Assembly: GCA_002786165.1 (NCBI GenBank)
Contig: PEQK01000017.1
Coordinates: forward strand, 1-64,000
Reading direction: 5' to 3'
Origin: Legionella sp.
Lineage (GTDB): Bacteria > Pseudomonadota > Gammaproteobacteria > Legionellales > Legionellaceae
Length of the DNA stretch: 64,000 nucleotides
The notes below the pieces were generated by a model, which saw nothing but the letters and a program-made list of their open reading frames with translations, ran no database searches and was not told the DNA's origin. The translations under genes and the position numbers were made by a program. Position 1 is the first letter of the stretch; each line of letters opens with the position of its first letter. Positions 25,427 to 36,300 of this stretch are shown piece after piece.

Positions 25427-27523
25427 TCACATAATATATGACTGAGTATCATGTTCCTCCTCGCTCAAAACAACCCAGTCTTCATCCGTATGCGTTGTTA
25501 TGCCTTCACAAATAGAACTATCGTCATCTCTGGTTGGAAGCGCAAGTTTTGTTTCTCGATACACACTTTTTAACTCGTTGAGCATCATTGTTTTGCATAG
25601 CCATAACTTTTCAATAGAAGAGGCGCTACTCGACGGACTATCTTTGAGAGCGTTGATACATTGTTCAGCAACATAAGGTAATTTTTCGGCAAAATAAACG
25701 ACACAACTACCCGCTATCCCTGCACCTACAATAGGCATGACATTTTTTGCTAATACGCAAGCATTAAGGTAAGTCATCAGTGTTTTTGAATCTGCAAATA
25801 AATACGGTATGTGTAACCCCAAATTTGCATGCAATCTATTTTTAGATTGCGCATTGTTCACCACCATCGTCCCTGCGAGATTTGCAACCATTAATCCTTC
25901 CCGAATAAAAAGTTGTGTTCTCACAATCACGGTTCCTACAATATTACTAAAATTCCCCTCAATGGTAAGAGTATCGCTGATTAATTTACCTCGGTTATAG
26001 ACATGTCTTTTCATCTTTAAAGTAGCAACACAAGCAGCCAGTTCCCCTGAAAGATTTAATACGTCACCCATCATGCGTAGCCCTTGAACCTTGATAACTC
26101 CACGTATATTTAGGGTATTTGCTTCAATCCTAATGTGGCCCTCACCTGCATGGATCGAAGCTGTTTTATTAAAATCGAATTTATTTTTAATGATAAACGT
26201 CTGAACATCAATTGAAGTGCTGTTTTCTAAAGAAAATATCCCGTGAATATCCGCATTTTTAGCAATTATTTTGACTCGCTCGCTCAAAACTGTCGTTGAG
26301 TTTTTAGAGGTTCCTAAAAAACTGGCTTCTAATGTAGCGTTTTTCAATATCAATTCTTTATGTTGTCGCATATGGCCACATTTTAAAGTTGATTCTTCTA
26401 AACTCATCGTTCCATCCATGATGAAATGATGGAATTTAAAACGACACCCTAAATTAGTTTTAATCATAGCATGTTGAAAAACATGAATTAATTTCGATCC
26501 AATCCATTGGCTCTCAGAAAAGACAAATGTTCCCTGTGATAAACAAACGTTATCTTTGGTAATAAGTTTTGTATTCAGGAACGCACAGCCTTGGTGAGCA
26601 AATAAGTGATTGATACCTAAGCTGCATTCTCCAAACACAATAGTAAGCGCCAAACTATTTTTTTCTAACAAAACCAAACACTCGATCTGGGCATCTAGTT
26701 TTGTTATACCTGCTTGAGGCGCATCAATATGATACAAATCAGCTATTATATCTGTATTTGATATCATTAATTTACCTTGCATTCTGCAATATTTCGGTTG
26801 TAATTGAGTATCGGCGATATTTGTTGCTGATTTTAAAAGCAGTATGTCTGTTTTCAACAGAGTCTCTTGTAAGGTAATATTTGAACCTGAAAAAACAAAA
26901 AGTCGACTATCAAAAGAAGTGTTTTTGCTAAAAAAATCACCTTCTTTAGCAAACAATTCAGCTTTAATAACAGAACTCTCAATCTCAAAAGAACCCATAC
27001 AATATAATCTTTTAATCTCAAGAGGGCCTGTCAAAGTAACACGCTCAAGACTTTCCAGTAATAAAACACCAACAGCAACATCATAATAAGAATGTAAAAC
27101 AAGTTTGTTATTTTTGTAGAAAACACATCGAGCAGCTTGCAAACACGCTTCAAAAGCAATCAAATCAGTCACATCTATTCGCTTCACCTCACTTGTTCTA
27201 TAGTCATTTTGGAGTGAAACCATAGCATGAGACATTTTTTCTATCATTCTAGACTCATAGCCATTTATGATTTCAATCTGTTCCAGAATCTTCGGATGAG
27301 TCTCATCCTCTTTATCATCAACAACCTCAAGCTCCTGAGGTGTGACTTCAAAAGAAGATAGCAATTGAATGTATTTTTTTTGTGCTAAAAATTGCGCTTT
27401 AACTGCGTCTGAACCAGGTTGGGGTTGCATGCCATCATGCGTATGTTCAGTATTTGTTGCGGGTTGAAACAACATCATACCTGCTTTTATACCATCATAA
27501 ACATTTTGCATGAGCACATCCAA
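25427..27523 (-). CDS. Leaderless beta-helix-like repeat protein, 698 residues
   Basis: After a charged helical N-terminus of about 130 residues, some 400 residues consist of short strand-turn units with regularly spaced hydrophobics, of the type SLENSTSIDVQTFIIKNK and NIRGVIKVQGLRMMGDVLN. These read like the beta-helix of filamentous haemagglutinins or polymer-forming (bactofilin-like) proteins. A hydrophobic stretch near residue 610 (NVMPIVGAGIAGSCVVYF) could span a membrane. The acidic C-terminus ends the chain. No signal peptide and no TPS domain are present. It is the last gene of the minus-strand array and 186 bp from the Hint-protein gene. Function unknown. Confidence 0.6.
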   Translation of the reverse strand: MDVLMQNVYDGIKAGMMLFQPATNTEHTHDGMQPQPGSDAVKAQFLAQKKYIQLLSSFEVTPQELEVVDDKEDETHPKILEQIEIINGYESRMIEKMSHAMVSLQNDYRTSEVKRIDVTDLIAFEACLQAARCVFYKNNKLVLHSYYDVAVGVLLLESLERVTLTGPLEIKRLYCMGSFEIESSVIKAELFAKEGDFFSKNTSFDSRLFVFSGSNITLQETLLKTDILLLKSATNIADTQLQPKYCRMQGKLMISNTDIIADLYHIDAPQAGITKLDAQIECLVLLEKNSLALTIVFGECSLGINHLFAHQGCAFLNTKLITKDNVCLSQGTFVFSESQWIGSKLIHVFQHAMIKTNLGCRFKFHHFIMDGTMSLEESTLKCGHMRQHKELILKNATLEASFLGTSKNSTTVLSERVKIIAKNADIHGIFSLENSTSIDVQTFIIKNKFDFNKTASIHAGEGHIRIEANTLNIRGVIKVQGLRMMGDVLNLSGELAACVATLKMKRHVYNRGKLISDTLTIEGNFSNIVGTVIVRTQLFIREGLMVANLAGTMVVNNAQSKNRLHANLGLHIPYLFADSKTLMTYLNACVLAKNVMPIVGAGIAGSCVVYFAEKLPYVAEQCINALKDSPSSSASSIEKLWLCKTMMLNELKSVYRETKLALPTRDDDSSICEGITTHTDEDWVVLSEEEHDTQSYIM

Positions 27524-27708
27524 TAATCTAATTGACCAATATCATAATGGCGAATGAAGAAAACTGCTATACGTGATTATAAATTGCTGCATGCGCTAGA
27601 AAATTCTCATTGTAAAAACTATTGTCTACTTCGAAAAACTCATAATGGGAGATTCTGGCAGTCACCTCAAAAACTCTAGCGACTACCAGGAAAATCCAAC
27701 CGTCCACT

Positions 27709-30567
27709 TTAAGCCAAGGATGGAGATGATGCTCGCGATGACGCATAGCTTTCGCTATCTGCAGGGCTTTCGCTTCTTGGGACACGATTAGAATTCACAG
27801 AAAATAAAATAGCTTTATTTTGACTGTGGGCCAACAAAGGTGTTGGAGCAGATGCAGGCGTATATTCAGCAATACTGACATTCCAACCACAGCTATTCAT
27901 AGGAACCAATCGATTAGGTGTGCCTGTTGTTTGATCAAATCCCCACCACATGCTGCTTTGAGATCCATCTTCCCAAGCTAGAAAAAAGGCACCATTTTCC
28001 ACACGAAGCCCCATGTGATCTCCTTTTTTAATTTCTGTATAAGGCATAGGTATCACTTGAACACTGCCAATGATAGTGAGATCAACTGTGAGGGGAATAC
28101 TGTGAGATACCTCAAATGTATCACCCGTTTGTTTATAAATATCCAGATAGCACTGACCGGTACAAGTATTATAGAGCTCAAGCTCCAGAGCATTTAACAC
28201 GCCATCTACTGAAATAGGAATATTAGGGATAACTGGGGAGCCTATGTTGTACATCACATGAACTGACTTTATAGGAGGAAAACAAGTTATCGGCTGGGCC
28301 AGACTGCCCGCCCACTCATAATAAGCTAGGGGCGCGAGGTTATTTTTTAAAAAATAGCCTTGAAAAGAATTCGCATCCCAAGCAAATTCAATCACGCCCC
28401 CTACAGGCCACAACGGATCTGTTGCGGCTTGCTGCGCCATCATCCCATCTAAATCGGTGATGGTCAGTACAAGATTCTGCGTGGTTTCATTGACAGTAAG
28501 GGCAATATTTCCACTGATATCAGCCCAATCTGGGTTGCTAGGCGTTCTAATTTGCACGCACATCACCGGCGAGGCATTTCCCGATTGATAACTATAACCC
28601 ATTCTAAGCAAAAGACCCTCTTGCATGGATAGTCCAGCCGAAGACGGTGGAATCGTTGGGCTACTTTGACTTGCAAGTTGGCTGGAATAAATAGAAGGCG
28701 GTATTGTGCCGTGTACAGTATAGGTGATGAGAGTATCCGCTGTTGTTCCTTGGCGTATTGTCCCTGAAAACGCTAACCCATCTTGAGTGAGCTGAATTGA
28801 ACCCGTCCTAAACAAGCCAGGGGATTGCTCTTGCCAACTAATTGTATTGGTGTTTTTATCAAATTGAACGTTATTGATCAGATGACCATCAATATACAAT
28901 TGGTGATCATTCAGTAAAACTGTACTTGGAGCAGTAGGCATATCCAGTGTATTGCTCATAGAAGGATCTTGCACGGCTTGCAATGTGTAAGCACGTTTTA
29001 TATTAGGAAGATCGGGCATACTATTATTAGGGTTTTCTACAGCGGCGAGATTCATACTACCAAGCTTAGTAGTAGCCTCAAGGAAAGGAATGACACCTTG
29101 CAATGCTTGTATTAAGGCATTGCCCACAAATGATCCAATACTTTTCTGAAGCAATGGCATAATAGACGCCAATTGTTTTTCAATATAGTTACGCTCCGCA
29201 GGGCTCAACTTTGCAAAACCCGTACTTAACCTTTGTACCGTAAGGACTGGGTAATTCATTTTGACGCAATAACCATTCGCATGATACGAAAAAGCCCCAT
29301 CGATCAAATGTAAACCGTATACTTTATCTCCTTGAAACAGAGCGCTTTCCGTAAAACCGTGAATCGTTACCTCTTCATATTGAATAGGCATGGTTTGAGG
29401 AATAACACGCGAAATGACGTCTCCGAGTTCTAGTGCCCCAACAGTGACACCAGGATTTTCCTCTTCTGCGACATGAGGTAAAATCGCTTTCCAGCCAGCA
29501 TCTGTCCAAAACAAATGTCCGCCTGTAAAAAATGGTTTACTGCCATTGATGCCAAAAATAGGGGTTGCTTTATCAAGCACCGTAATGACTTGCTCGTCAG
29601 AATGACAGGCTGTGCGTCCATCTTTACCCATAATCTGATGATTGGGGCGTATTTGTTCAATAGGTAACAAAGTGCCATCAGCTAATAAAACTTCGGTGCC
29701 TTCGACAAAACAAGATCCGCTTATTCCGTTATATTTATTTACATTATGAATATTATCTGGACCATCTTGGGTTGTTAAACTTAGTCCTGACGCTTTTTGT
29801 TGCAAAAAAGCTTGAACAGCTTCTCCATAATATTCAGTACCACTTTCAGAAACCCCAGATCCAAAGCCCCCGCTGGTGGTCTGTACTGTACTACGACAAA
29901 TGTTTATCGCCTGATTCACCTGACTTATAAAGACATCACCTGTAAACATAGAAGCAGGAATATAATTTTGTATATCCCAATTTTTTACCACACCTTTGCC
30001 CGGTGCCGCTTGGGTCCAGCGGTCCAATACTGTTTGGACCAATGAATCGTCTAAGCAATGTATTTTGTATAAAATGAGATTAATCTTGTTTAACCAATTC
30101 GCATCGCCTGCTATTTCTTTTAATAAAACATCATTAATATAACTATCGGTTGTGACAGCATCTTTCAAAGAAGCGCCCCATTGAGAGCGATTGTTCGCTA
30201 AGTAATCATTAAAAGAAGCGCCATCTGCCTGACAATAGGTTGCAAAAGCAGCATCATATAAAGATTGACCATGCTGTACTGCCTCCTGGCTATTTAATAG
30301 ATTCGTCCAAAATCCATCAGCGACGGATGCATTAACACATTTATTAAATCCTTGTAGAGATGTTCTAGCAATCGCTGAGCACACCAAGCCAGTTGCAACA
30401 TGATCTACAAAAGTTTGATTAACAGGCACGGGTGCAGCCGGTTCAGTTGCAAAAAAAACAGGTTTCACAACAGATGAGTTTTTAATTTGAGACATGAACG
30501 TGGTTTTGAGTGATGCAATAACACCGGTATCTACAAGTTGTAATAAATTTTCTACTGATAACGTCAT
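27709..30567 (-). CDS. Hint-domain protein with shared helical and beta modules, 952 residues
   Basis: Order: a helical region (about 1-280), a Hint autoprocessing domain (about 285-435) and a beta-rich region with repeated modules (about 540-950). The Hint domain opens with GSCFVEGTEVLLADGTLLPI (nucleophile Cys), has the block-B T-x-x-H in FFTGGHLFW, and closes with YHANGYCVKMN. That end lacks the usual His-Asn pair and a following Cys/Ser/Thr, so splicing is unlikely and N-terminal cleavage more plausible. The beta module (NTNTISW, then QLTQDGLAFSG) and part of the helical region recur in the 821-residue neighbour. A TAGGA precedes the ATG. Hint domains of this sort are frequent in polymorphic toxins. 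No signal peptide. Confidence 0.75.
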   Translation of the reverse strand: MTLSVENLLQLVDTGVIASLKTTFMSQIKNSSVVKPVFFATEPAAPVPVNQTFVDHVATGLVCSAIARTSLQGFNKCVNASVADGFWTNLLNSQEAVQHGQSLYDAAFATYCQADGASFNDYLANNRSQWGASLKDAVTTDSYINDVLLKEIAGDANWLNKINLILYKIHCLDDSLVQTVLDRWTQAAPGKGVVKNWDIQNYIPASMFTGDVFISQVNQAINICRSTVQTTSGGFGSGVSESGTEYYGEAVQAFLQQKASGLSLTTQDGPDNIHNVNKYNGISGSCFVEGTEVLLADGTLLPIEQIRPNHQIMGKDGRTACHSDEQVITVLDKATPIFGINGSKPFFTGGHLFWTDAGWKAILPHVAEEENPGVTVGALELGDVISRVIPQTMPIQYEEVTIHGFTESALFQGDKVYGLHLIDGAFSYHANGYCVKMNYPVLTVQRLSTGFAKLSPAERNYIEKQLASIMPLLQKSIGSFVGNALIQALQGVIPFLEATTKLGSMNLAAVENPNNSMPDLPNIKRAYTLQAVQDPSMSNTLDMPTAPSTVLLNDHQLYIDGHLINNVQFDKNTNTISWQEQSPGLFRTGSIQLTQDGLAFSGTIRQGTTADTLITYTVHGTIPPSIYSSQLASQSSPTIPPSSAGLSMQEGLLLRMGYSYQSGNASPVMCVQIRTPSNPDWADISGNIALTVNETTQNLVLTITDLDGMMAQQAATDPLWPVGGVIEFAWDANSFQGYFLKNNLAPLAYYEWAGSLAQPITCFPPIKSVHVMYNIGSPVIPNIPISVDGVLNALELELYNTCTGQCYLDIYKQTGDTFEVSHSIPLTVDLTIIGSVQVIPMPYTEIKKGDHMGLRVENGAFFLAWEDGSQSSMWWGFDQTTGTPNRLVPMNSCGWNVSIAEYTPASAPTPLLAHSQNKAILFSVNSNRVPRSESPADSESYASSRASSPSLA

Positions 30568-30625
30568 GATAATATCCTAATAAGCAAATTGATTTAAAAC
30601 AGTATTTTTCACACTATAGGTGATG

Positions 30626-33091
30626 TTACTCCACACCCTCTGGCATGACCGCATCATGCCACGTCACCTCACTTTTTCCTCTACGTAAGGTTGTTGTAGC
30701 GGCACGATATTGGGCCTTAGGTGCGGATGGCAAGCTAGTGATAAACGGTCTTAGATTGTTATCCATAAAGATGTCAACAGGAGATTCAGGCGGAGAACTT
30801 GGTTTAAACAATTCCACCATAACAAATATCAAACCAATCACAGCAAAAATAGCGCCAGCGGGACCAAAAGCTGCACTAACTTCCATAAGCTCCAGGGTTA
30901 AACATACTGTTTCAATTGCGGCACTGGCAGCAATAATGCCATCAAACGCTTTTTGCTCTGTAGAAGCGCCGTCTCTGATATCTTTGTAGAAAGTGATTGT
31001 ATTCACAACAGCAAAAGCAGCTGCGCATGCTGGTCCCAGCCATTTTAAAAAAAGTCTTCCCCCACTCAGCAAACTATCAAACACTGTACCTTCAATTTTA
31101 ATTTCTTTGGTTTCCACATCAAACATCGCTTCTATCGTTTTATTACCACTGCCTAACCAATCACCGTCGGCAAATTCTAAACCTGAACCAATTTCACCTA
31201 GTGCATTTTCTCCTGATATCAAATTTTTAAAATCAACCAGATCTTCAAAGGCAGCCTTTCCTATTTTTAGGAGATCCGGAATAGCTTCGATAGCTTGGCC
31301 TGTCAATTGAACCAAAGTGGTAATTAAGTTTACTTTTTCTAGAGTATCTAACGATTTCCAATTTTCAAATCCCTGAATAACAGCAATCAGAGATCCCACC
31401 CACATCGCTATTTTTATACATTTTGCTACGGAAGCACCTAGTTCCAATAACTTAGGATTATTGGCTATAAAGGAGTCTTCTGCGGCAGATGCACGACTAA
31501 AGATAGTGCCTGTTTGACCAGCCGCTGTGATCGCATTTGCAAGCGCATCCGCTAATGCAAGCACACCCCCCATTTGCTCCGCAGCCGATTTCATATCTTG
31601 TGCTAATTGTTGTTTAGCAGCTTGAGCAGCCGTAGGGTTTGTTGGGAGAGTAATATATTGATTAATAAAAATTTGAATATAATCAGTCAACCAAGACAGT
31701 TGATCTTTATCATCTAATTTGGCGTTGTTTGTAAGATTTGTAAGGCAAGCTAATAGAATGGTTTTATGATATTGCGTGGCCAAATCTCCACTAGATTGTA
31801 GCGTATAAAGCAAAGTCGAATACCGATTAACCAGCGTCATATCTCCAGCAATAGAAATTCGATTGACCATCAAAATAATTTGTTGAGGAGAGATGATGGC
31901 ATCATACAATTGCTGTGCCCAATTCGATGCAGTATCATCAATATACTGCTGTACACGCGGTGCTGCGCCAACAAACGCCAAGCGATTGATGATATTCATC
32001 TGAAGGTTATATCCTGGCTCCTTAGCAAGCCCTGTTTTTAAATAGTTTTCCAATTGAGTTTTTTGATCGGATGTTAAGGGCGTCTTTGGTGCGCCTTGTC
32101 CTGACATGCTATCTAATCCCCATCCCATATAGGCAATGGCCAGTTTTGTTTGATAAAAACTGAGATCTTGGTTGATGGATTGTTGTCTTTCAGCAGAAAG
32201 ATTTGGCTGTACTTCACCAAAGAACTGATTCAACCAATCGTTGTCCATTTGACCAATAGCCCATTTCATATTTTCAATCAGTAAATTTTGAGAATTTTGT
32301 TGCATCGCATCCGACGATGGGGCAATAGTATGTAGCTCGGTCACAGACAAATCATCTGTTGCAACTAATGCTACTGCTGGTACATTCTCTTCTATGAAAT
32401 TTTGGATGATTGGATTCGCTAAATGAGCAGTCCAAACATTTTTTTCTCCATTTTGAGCTTCTATATCTCCTGTCAATGACGTTGTATCTGCTGAAATTTC
32501 AAAGGTACTCTTTGTCATACCGGAAAAGAATACAGACTGTTTTTCTGGACTTTCCAGAGTGATATTCAATCCATTTGTTTCAGGGTTAATGGTAGTAGTT
32601 GCACAATGAGTGACATCTTGCCAATCTAGATTGTCTGAAGCTTTCAGCTGTACGCGTAACACTGGGAAGCTATCTCCCAATAGATTTTCTGTATAGACAT
32701 AATCAATTTGAAGGATTGGTGTAGGATGTTGTAGTTCGCTAAGAGAATTTTTGTACACCAAAGGATCTGTGATACCACAAACCATATAAGGCAACGCTGT
32801 TTTCACATCTGTGCCATGAGAAAAATGGCCAGACAATGATAAACCATCGTCCGTTAAATGAAGGACCCCGGCGCTAAAAAATTTCTCCCCTTTTTCACAC
32901 CAGCTTATCGTATTAGTATTGGCATAAAAGCTAGGGTGCAAAATACGACGATTGTTTACAAATAGCTGGCCTGCACGCAGAAAAATTTTTGCCACACTTG
33001 CTTCGTTGGTATAGGTTTTACGTTCTTGATCCCAAGCTTGGATCGTGTAATTGCGTGTGATTTGTTGAGGATGAACCGCAATATTTTTCAT
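30626..33091 (-). CDS. Partner of the Hint protein; beta module, helical domain and hydrophobic segments, 821 residues
   Basis: The N-terminal 240 residues carry the same beta module as the Hint protein (NTNTISWCEKGEKF, LHLTDDGLSLSG). A helical domain follows (about 270-520), with a stretch around NWAQQLYDAIIS and ISIAGDMTLVN that resembles the helical part of the neighbour. Near the C-terminus are three hydrophobic segments (IAMWVGSLIAVIQGF, CAAAFAVVNTITFY, AAFGPAGAIFAVIGLIFVMV) that could insert into a membrane, as in pore-forming proteins. A strong AAAGGAG lies eight bases before the ATG, and 254 bp of non-coding DNA precede it. It therefore probably starts its own transcript with the Hint gene 58 bp downstream. 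Family unknown. Confidence 0.7.
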   Translation of the reverse strand: MKNIAVHPQQITRNYTIQAWDQERKTYTNEASVAKIFLRAGQLFVNNRRILHPSFYANTNTISWCEKGEKFFSAGVLHLTDDGLSLSGHFSHGTDVKTALPYMVCGITDPLVYKNSLSELQHPTPILQIDYVYTENLLGDSFPVLRVQLKASDNLDWQDVTHCATTTINPETNGLNITLESPEKQSVFFSGMTKSTFEISADTTSLTGDIEAQNGEKNVWTAHLANPIIQNFIEENVPAVALVATDDLSVTELHTIAPSSDAMQQNSQNLLIENMKWAIGQMDNDWLNQFFGEVQPNLSAERQQSINQDLSFYQTKLAIAYMGWGLDSMSGQGAPKTPLTSDQKTQLENYLKTGLAKEPGYNLQMNIINRLAFVGAAPRVQQYIDDTASNWAQQLYDAIISPQQIILMVNRISIAGDMTLVNRYSTLLYTLQSSGDLATQYHKTILLACLTNLTNNAKLDDKDQLSWLTDYIQIFINQYITLPTNPTAAQAAKQQLAQDMKSAAEQMGGVLALADALANAITAAGQTGTIFSRASAAEDSFIANNPKLLELGASVAKCIKIAMWVGSLIAVIQGFENWKSLDTLEKVNLITTLVQLTGQAIEAIPDLLKIGKAAFEDLVDFKNLISGENALGEIGSGLEFADGDWLGSGNKTIEAMFDVETKEIKIEGTVFDSLLSGGRLFLKWLGPACAAAFAVVNTITFYKDIRDGASTEQKAFDGIIAASAAIETVCLTLELMEVSAAFGPAGAIFAVIGLIFVMVELFKPSSPPESPVDIFMDNNLRPFITSLPSAPKAQYRAATTTLRRGKSEVTWHDAVMPEGVE

Positions 33092-33345
33092 AATATCACT
33101 CCTTTGAATTATAGAAAAATCACTTAACAGCCTTCTTGAGTAAGAGAGCTAAATGAATTGTGTTTTGAAATCAGGTGCAGGCAAAATCGTCCATGAAAAC
33201 CAGTAAGTTTACTCAAGCAAGATCAAGTCATTTTACATAACACACTATGATTTTCGGTCTGAGTCCTAGACTAATTTTTTTACGCGAAGAAAATAACACT
33301 TATGTTGTTCTATCGCAATTGCAGGTTTTCCTTAGTCTTGCTTTT

Positions 33346-36300
33346 CTAGGGTCTTTGTGGGAGGTCTATATGATTTGATTGTTCAGGCTCATTTTTATTT
33401 AAAAGAGTATTAAAACCAGCCACCATACTATCCGCAAGTACATTAGACTTGTTTATAAGTTTATGCCCTGCTTCAGCCAGCGTCGTAAAAGCAATTTTAT
33501 CAACAGCAGCACGCTGCATTATCAAGCTAGAAAAAAATCGACCATGGCGATAATAGTCTTGTGCTTGCTCCAGATTATCAACACCTTGCTGTCTAATGTG
33601 TTGAATTGTTTCTTCATCATAAAAAACATCCGCCACCTCAGATATGAGTAATCCAGCCGCTACCGGAGGTGCGGCTCCTGCCAAACCTACTTTTTTTAAA
33701 CCAGCTTTTATGCCCCAATCTATACAGGCATCCACCACAGTTAACGCCGCTCCTTTTTTGAACGTATCTTCCTTGGCCACATTATCATCCAAAAGTGCTA
33801 ATTCAGAATTCATCCCTAAACTCCACAATCCACCTAATTTACGAACATGCTTTCCTCCCTTTAGGTGTTCTTTTTTACTGATGTTCGAGTGAGATGTTTT
33901 CTCCAAGATATTTGCATCTATTCCTTTTGCCATCTCCTCAAAAACAGCTCCGCCATAGGCTTCTGCCAAGGTCGCGACCGCGGTTGTGTTTTGGTTTTTC
34001 GGATTTTTCTGTGCGTTTGTAAAAACTGGCGCTTTGGCATCAGAGATTGGATCTATATGTTCATCAGCTCTGGATGACACCTTCCTGTTTTTACGACGTC
34101 GAGAACGATGTAATGCAGTATCAATTGCATCTTCTTTTACAGGGACAATTGGTTCAGGACGCCCAAAATCAACCGGATCATGATGAAATGGCTTAGGATG
34201 CAGTAACGTATTTAGCCGATCTTCTGCCCCGCTAACATGGGTTTGTGCATTCTTTAAATACAGTTCATTCGTTAAAGGAATATCTACCGCAAAATGAGTA
34301 TGATGATTTTTTATAACTATGGCGCCCTCAGGATGTTGCGTTACAATACCGCCCTGTACATTGGGCGTATCTAATTTGGTTCCCTCGCGACCGTAAATAA
34401 CGGGTATTTGCATCGCAACATAGTCGTTGGCATCCATTTGGAAAGCCAGAGAGGCAATCAATGGTTCTCCCGCAGTATCAGACGGTTTATGACCAAAGGC
34501 TCGTCCCAAATCATGTGGATTTCCCGAGAGGCCCAGGCCGTGAAAATCCTCAGTATCAGGTAATGACTCGGCAATAAGCTGGCCTGTTTTAAAATGATTG
34601 ACACCATCCGTAGTGATCTTGCCCCCTATCATATGAGTTTTATCAACTTCGACTTCGTGGCCTTTAGAGTTAATGCCTTCTATCACATGAATGCCACTAT
34701 GTTGAGTCGTGGTATGTTTATCGCTCTTCCCTTGATAAAAACCAACTTGACAGGTTGTAGAAAGACTCAATGATTGGGTTTTTGTTTGACGAGTATCTTG
34801 TTGATCTTGAACGGTCAAAGTAACAATCTTTGCATTCCACGACTGAGACTGTAAATTTGAGGTATTTAATATACATTTTTGCATCTTGCCACCGTTATGA
34901 TGCAAAGACATGTTCCCGCCCGCAGAAAGTATTGTATTGATATAATGTGTGGATGAGGTATTCGTTTTGTTTACAGACAAACCTAAAGATTGAATGCCTT
35001 CTGCTCCCACGATCCCAAAACTTTCGGTATGTGCGGTTTGGTGAGTTGTTGAATGCAATGGTTTGCCATGCACTATAAGCGATGGTGTATTGAATTCCAT
35101 ATTTCCATCCACATGAAAATCACCGCCCCCTATATCAATACCCTCACCGGCTATAAATACTGCATGACCACCCCGCTGAATACCGCCTTGTCCTTGCGTT
35201 TGGAACTGGGTTTTCGTCTTTTTTTGAGTGTAGGAAAGGGTCACAGATGGGGAAAAATGCCCGTCATGACCTAACCCATATCTTGCCAACAATTCATTTT
35301 TCATAGTGCCCTGAGTCATACCACGCATCAAATTGTTGCCGGTATTAGCCAGATCAATCCCTAAATTTGTAGTATTCGCTAATTGTTCTGAACCAGATTG
35401 ACTGTGGTATAACGAACGCATTTTACCCAAACTTGGATCAAATGCTGCACCAACTTCTCCAACCCTTCCTCCACGTTTATAGCTATCCCAAGCACCCATA
35501 CCAGGTATTGACCATTCCAACGACCGACTTTTTTCTGTCATATCATGGTTTAATACATCAACATCCCAAATGATTCGCTTTTTGGCTCGCATTTCTATAT
35601 TTCCAGAACCAATAAAATAGGCGCCTCTTGCATCGATATTGCCTTCTGCTGAATGAATCCTGGTGGTGCCATTGTCTAAACATAAAGTAGGCTGTGAAGA
35701 CTGGTATACATGATCGCGTTGTGCATCAAACCAGTCTAGGCGATAATTGACGTTTTCAAGTACTCTATTGTTTGTTTTCAAGCCATATAGTTTCACATCT
35801 CCTCTTGCATACACATCAGTGCCTTCTGGTGAAACAAATTGCGCTGCAATCGATGTCACCTCTCCTTCACCAGAACGAATAATATTACGAGCGCTACCCG
35901 AATAAACATGCGATGTACCTATATCCGTATCCGTTACAAGCGTTTGAATTTTTTTATCTCTTACTTTATCCCAAGCCAATTTAGCATCGTTCAAGATATT
36001 CCAGCGACTTTTATGTTTATCTCCACAGTGAACATCCTGTGTTTGCTGCAAGCTGGTATAAACGTGGTATTTTGCTTTAAAATCGACGCCTTTCTTGCCC
36101 TCAATATAATTGATACCTTGACTGATAAAATCGGAAGCCTCCGCAATAACCCGTCCATCTGCCTTGATATACAATCCTATACCATCTGTATCAGCCCCTG
36201 TTCCGCCTGCAATCACCCCTGCTTGATAATAACGTCTGCTGTCATATTGACCTTGATACGCTTGCTCTTTACATAGATTAAGAACATTCCCTTTGGCCAA

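Noticed and set aside
27567..27785. 72-codon minus-strand ORF overlapping the end of the Hint-protein gene
   Set aside because: It shares DNA with the well-supported gene in another frame and has no ribosome site or recognisable protein.
29260..29720. A splicing intein
   Set aside because: The C-terminal junction lacks His-Asn and a following Cys, Ser or Thr, and the flanks do not form a known host protein.
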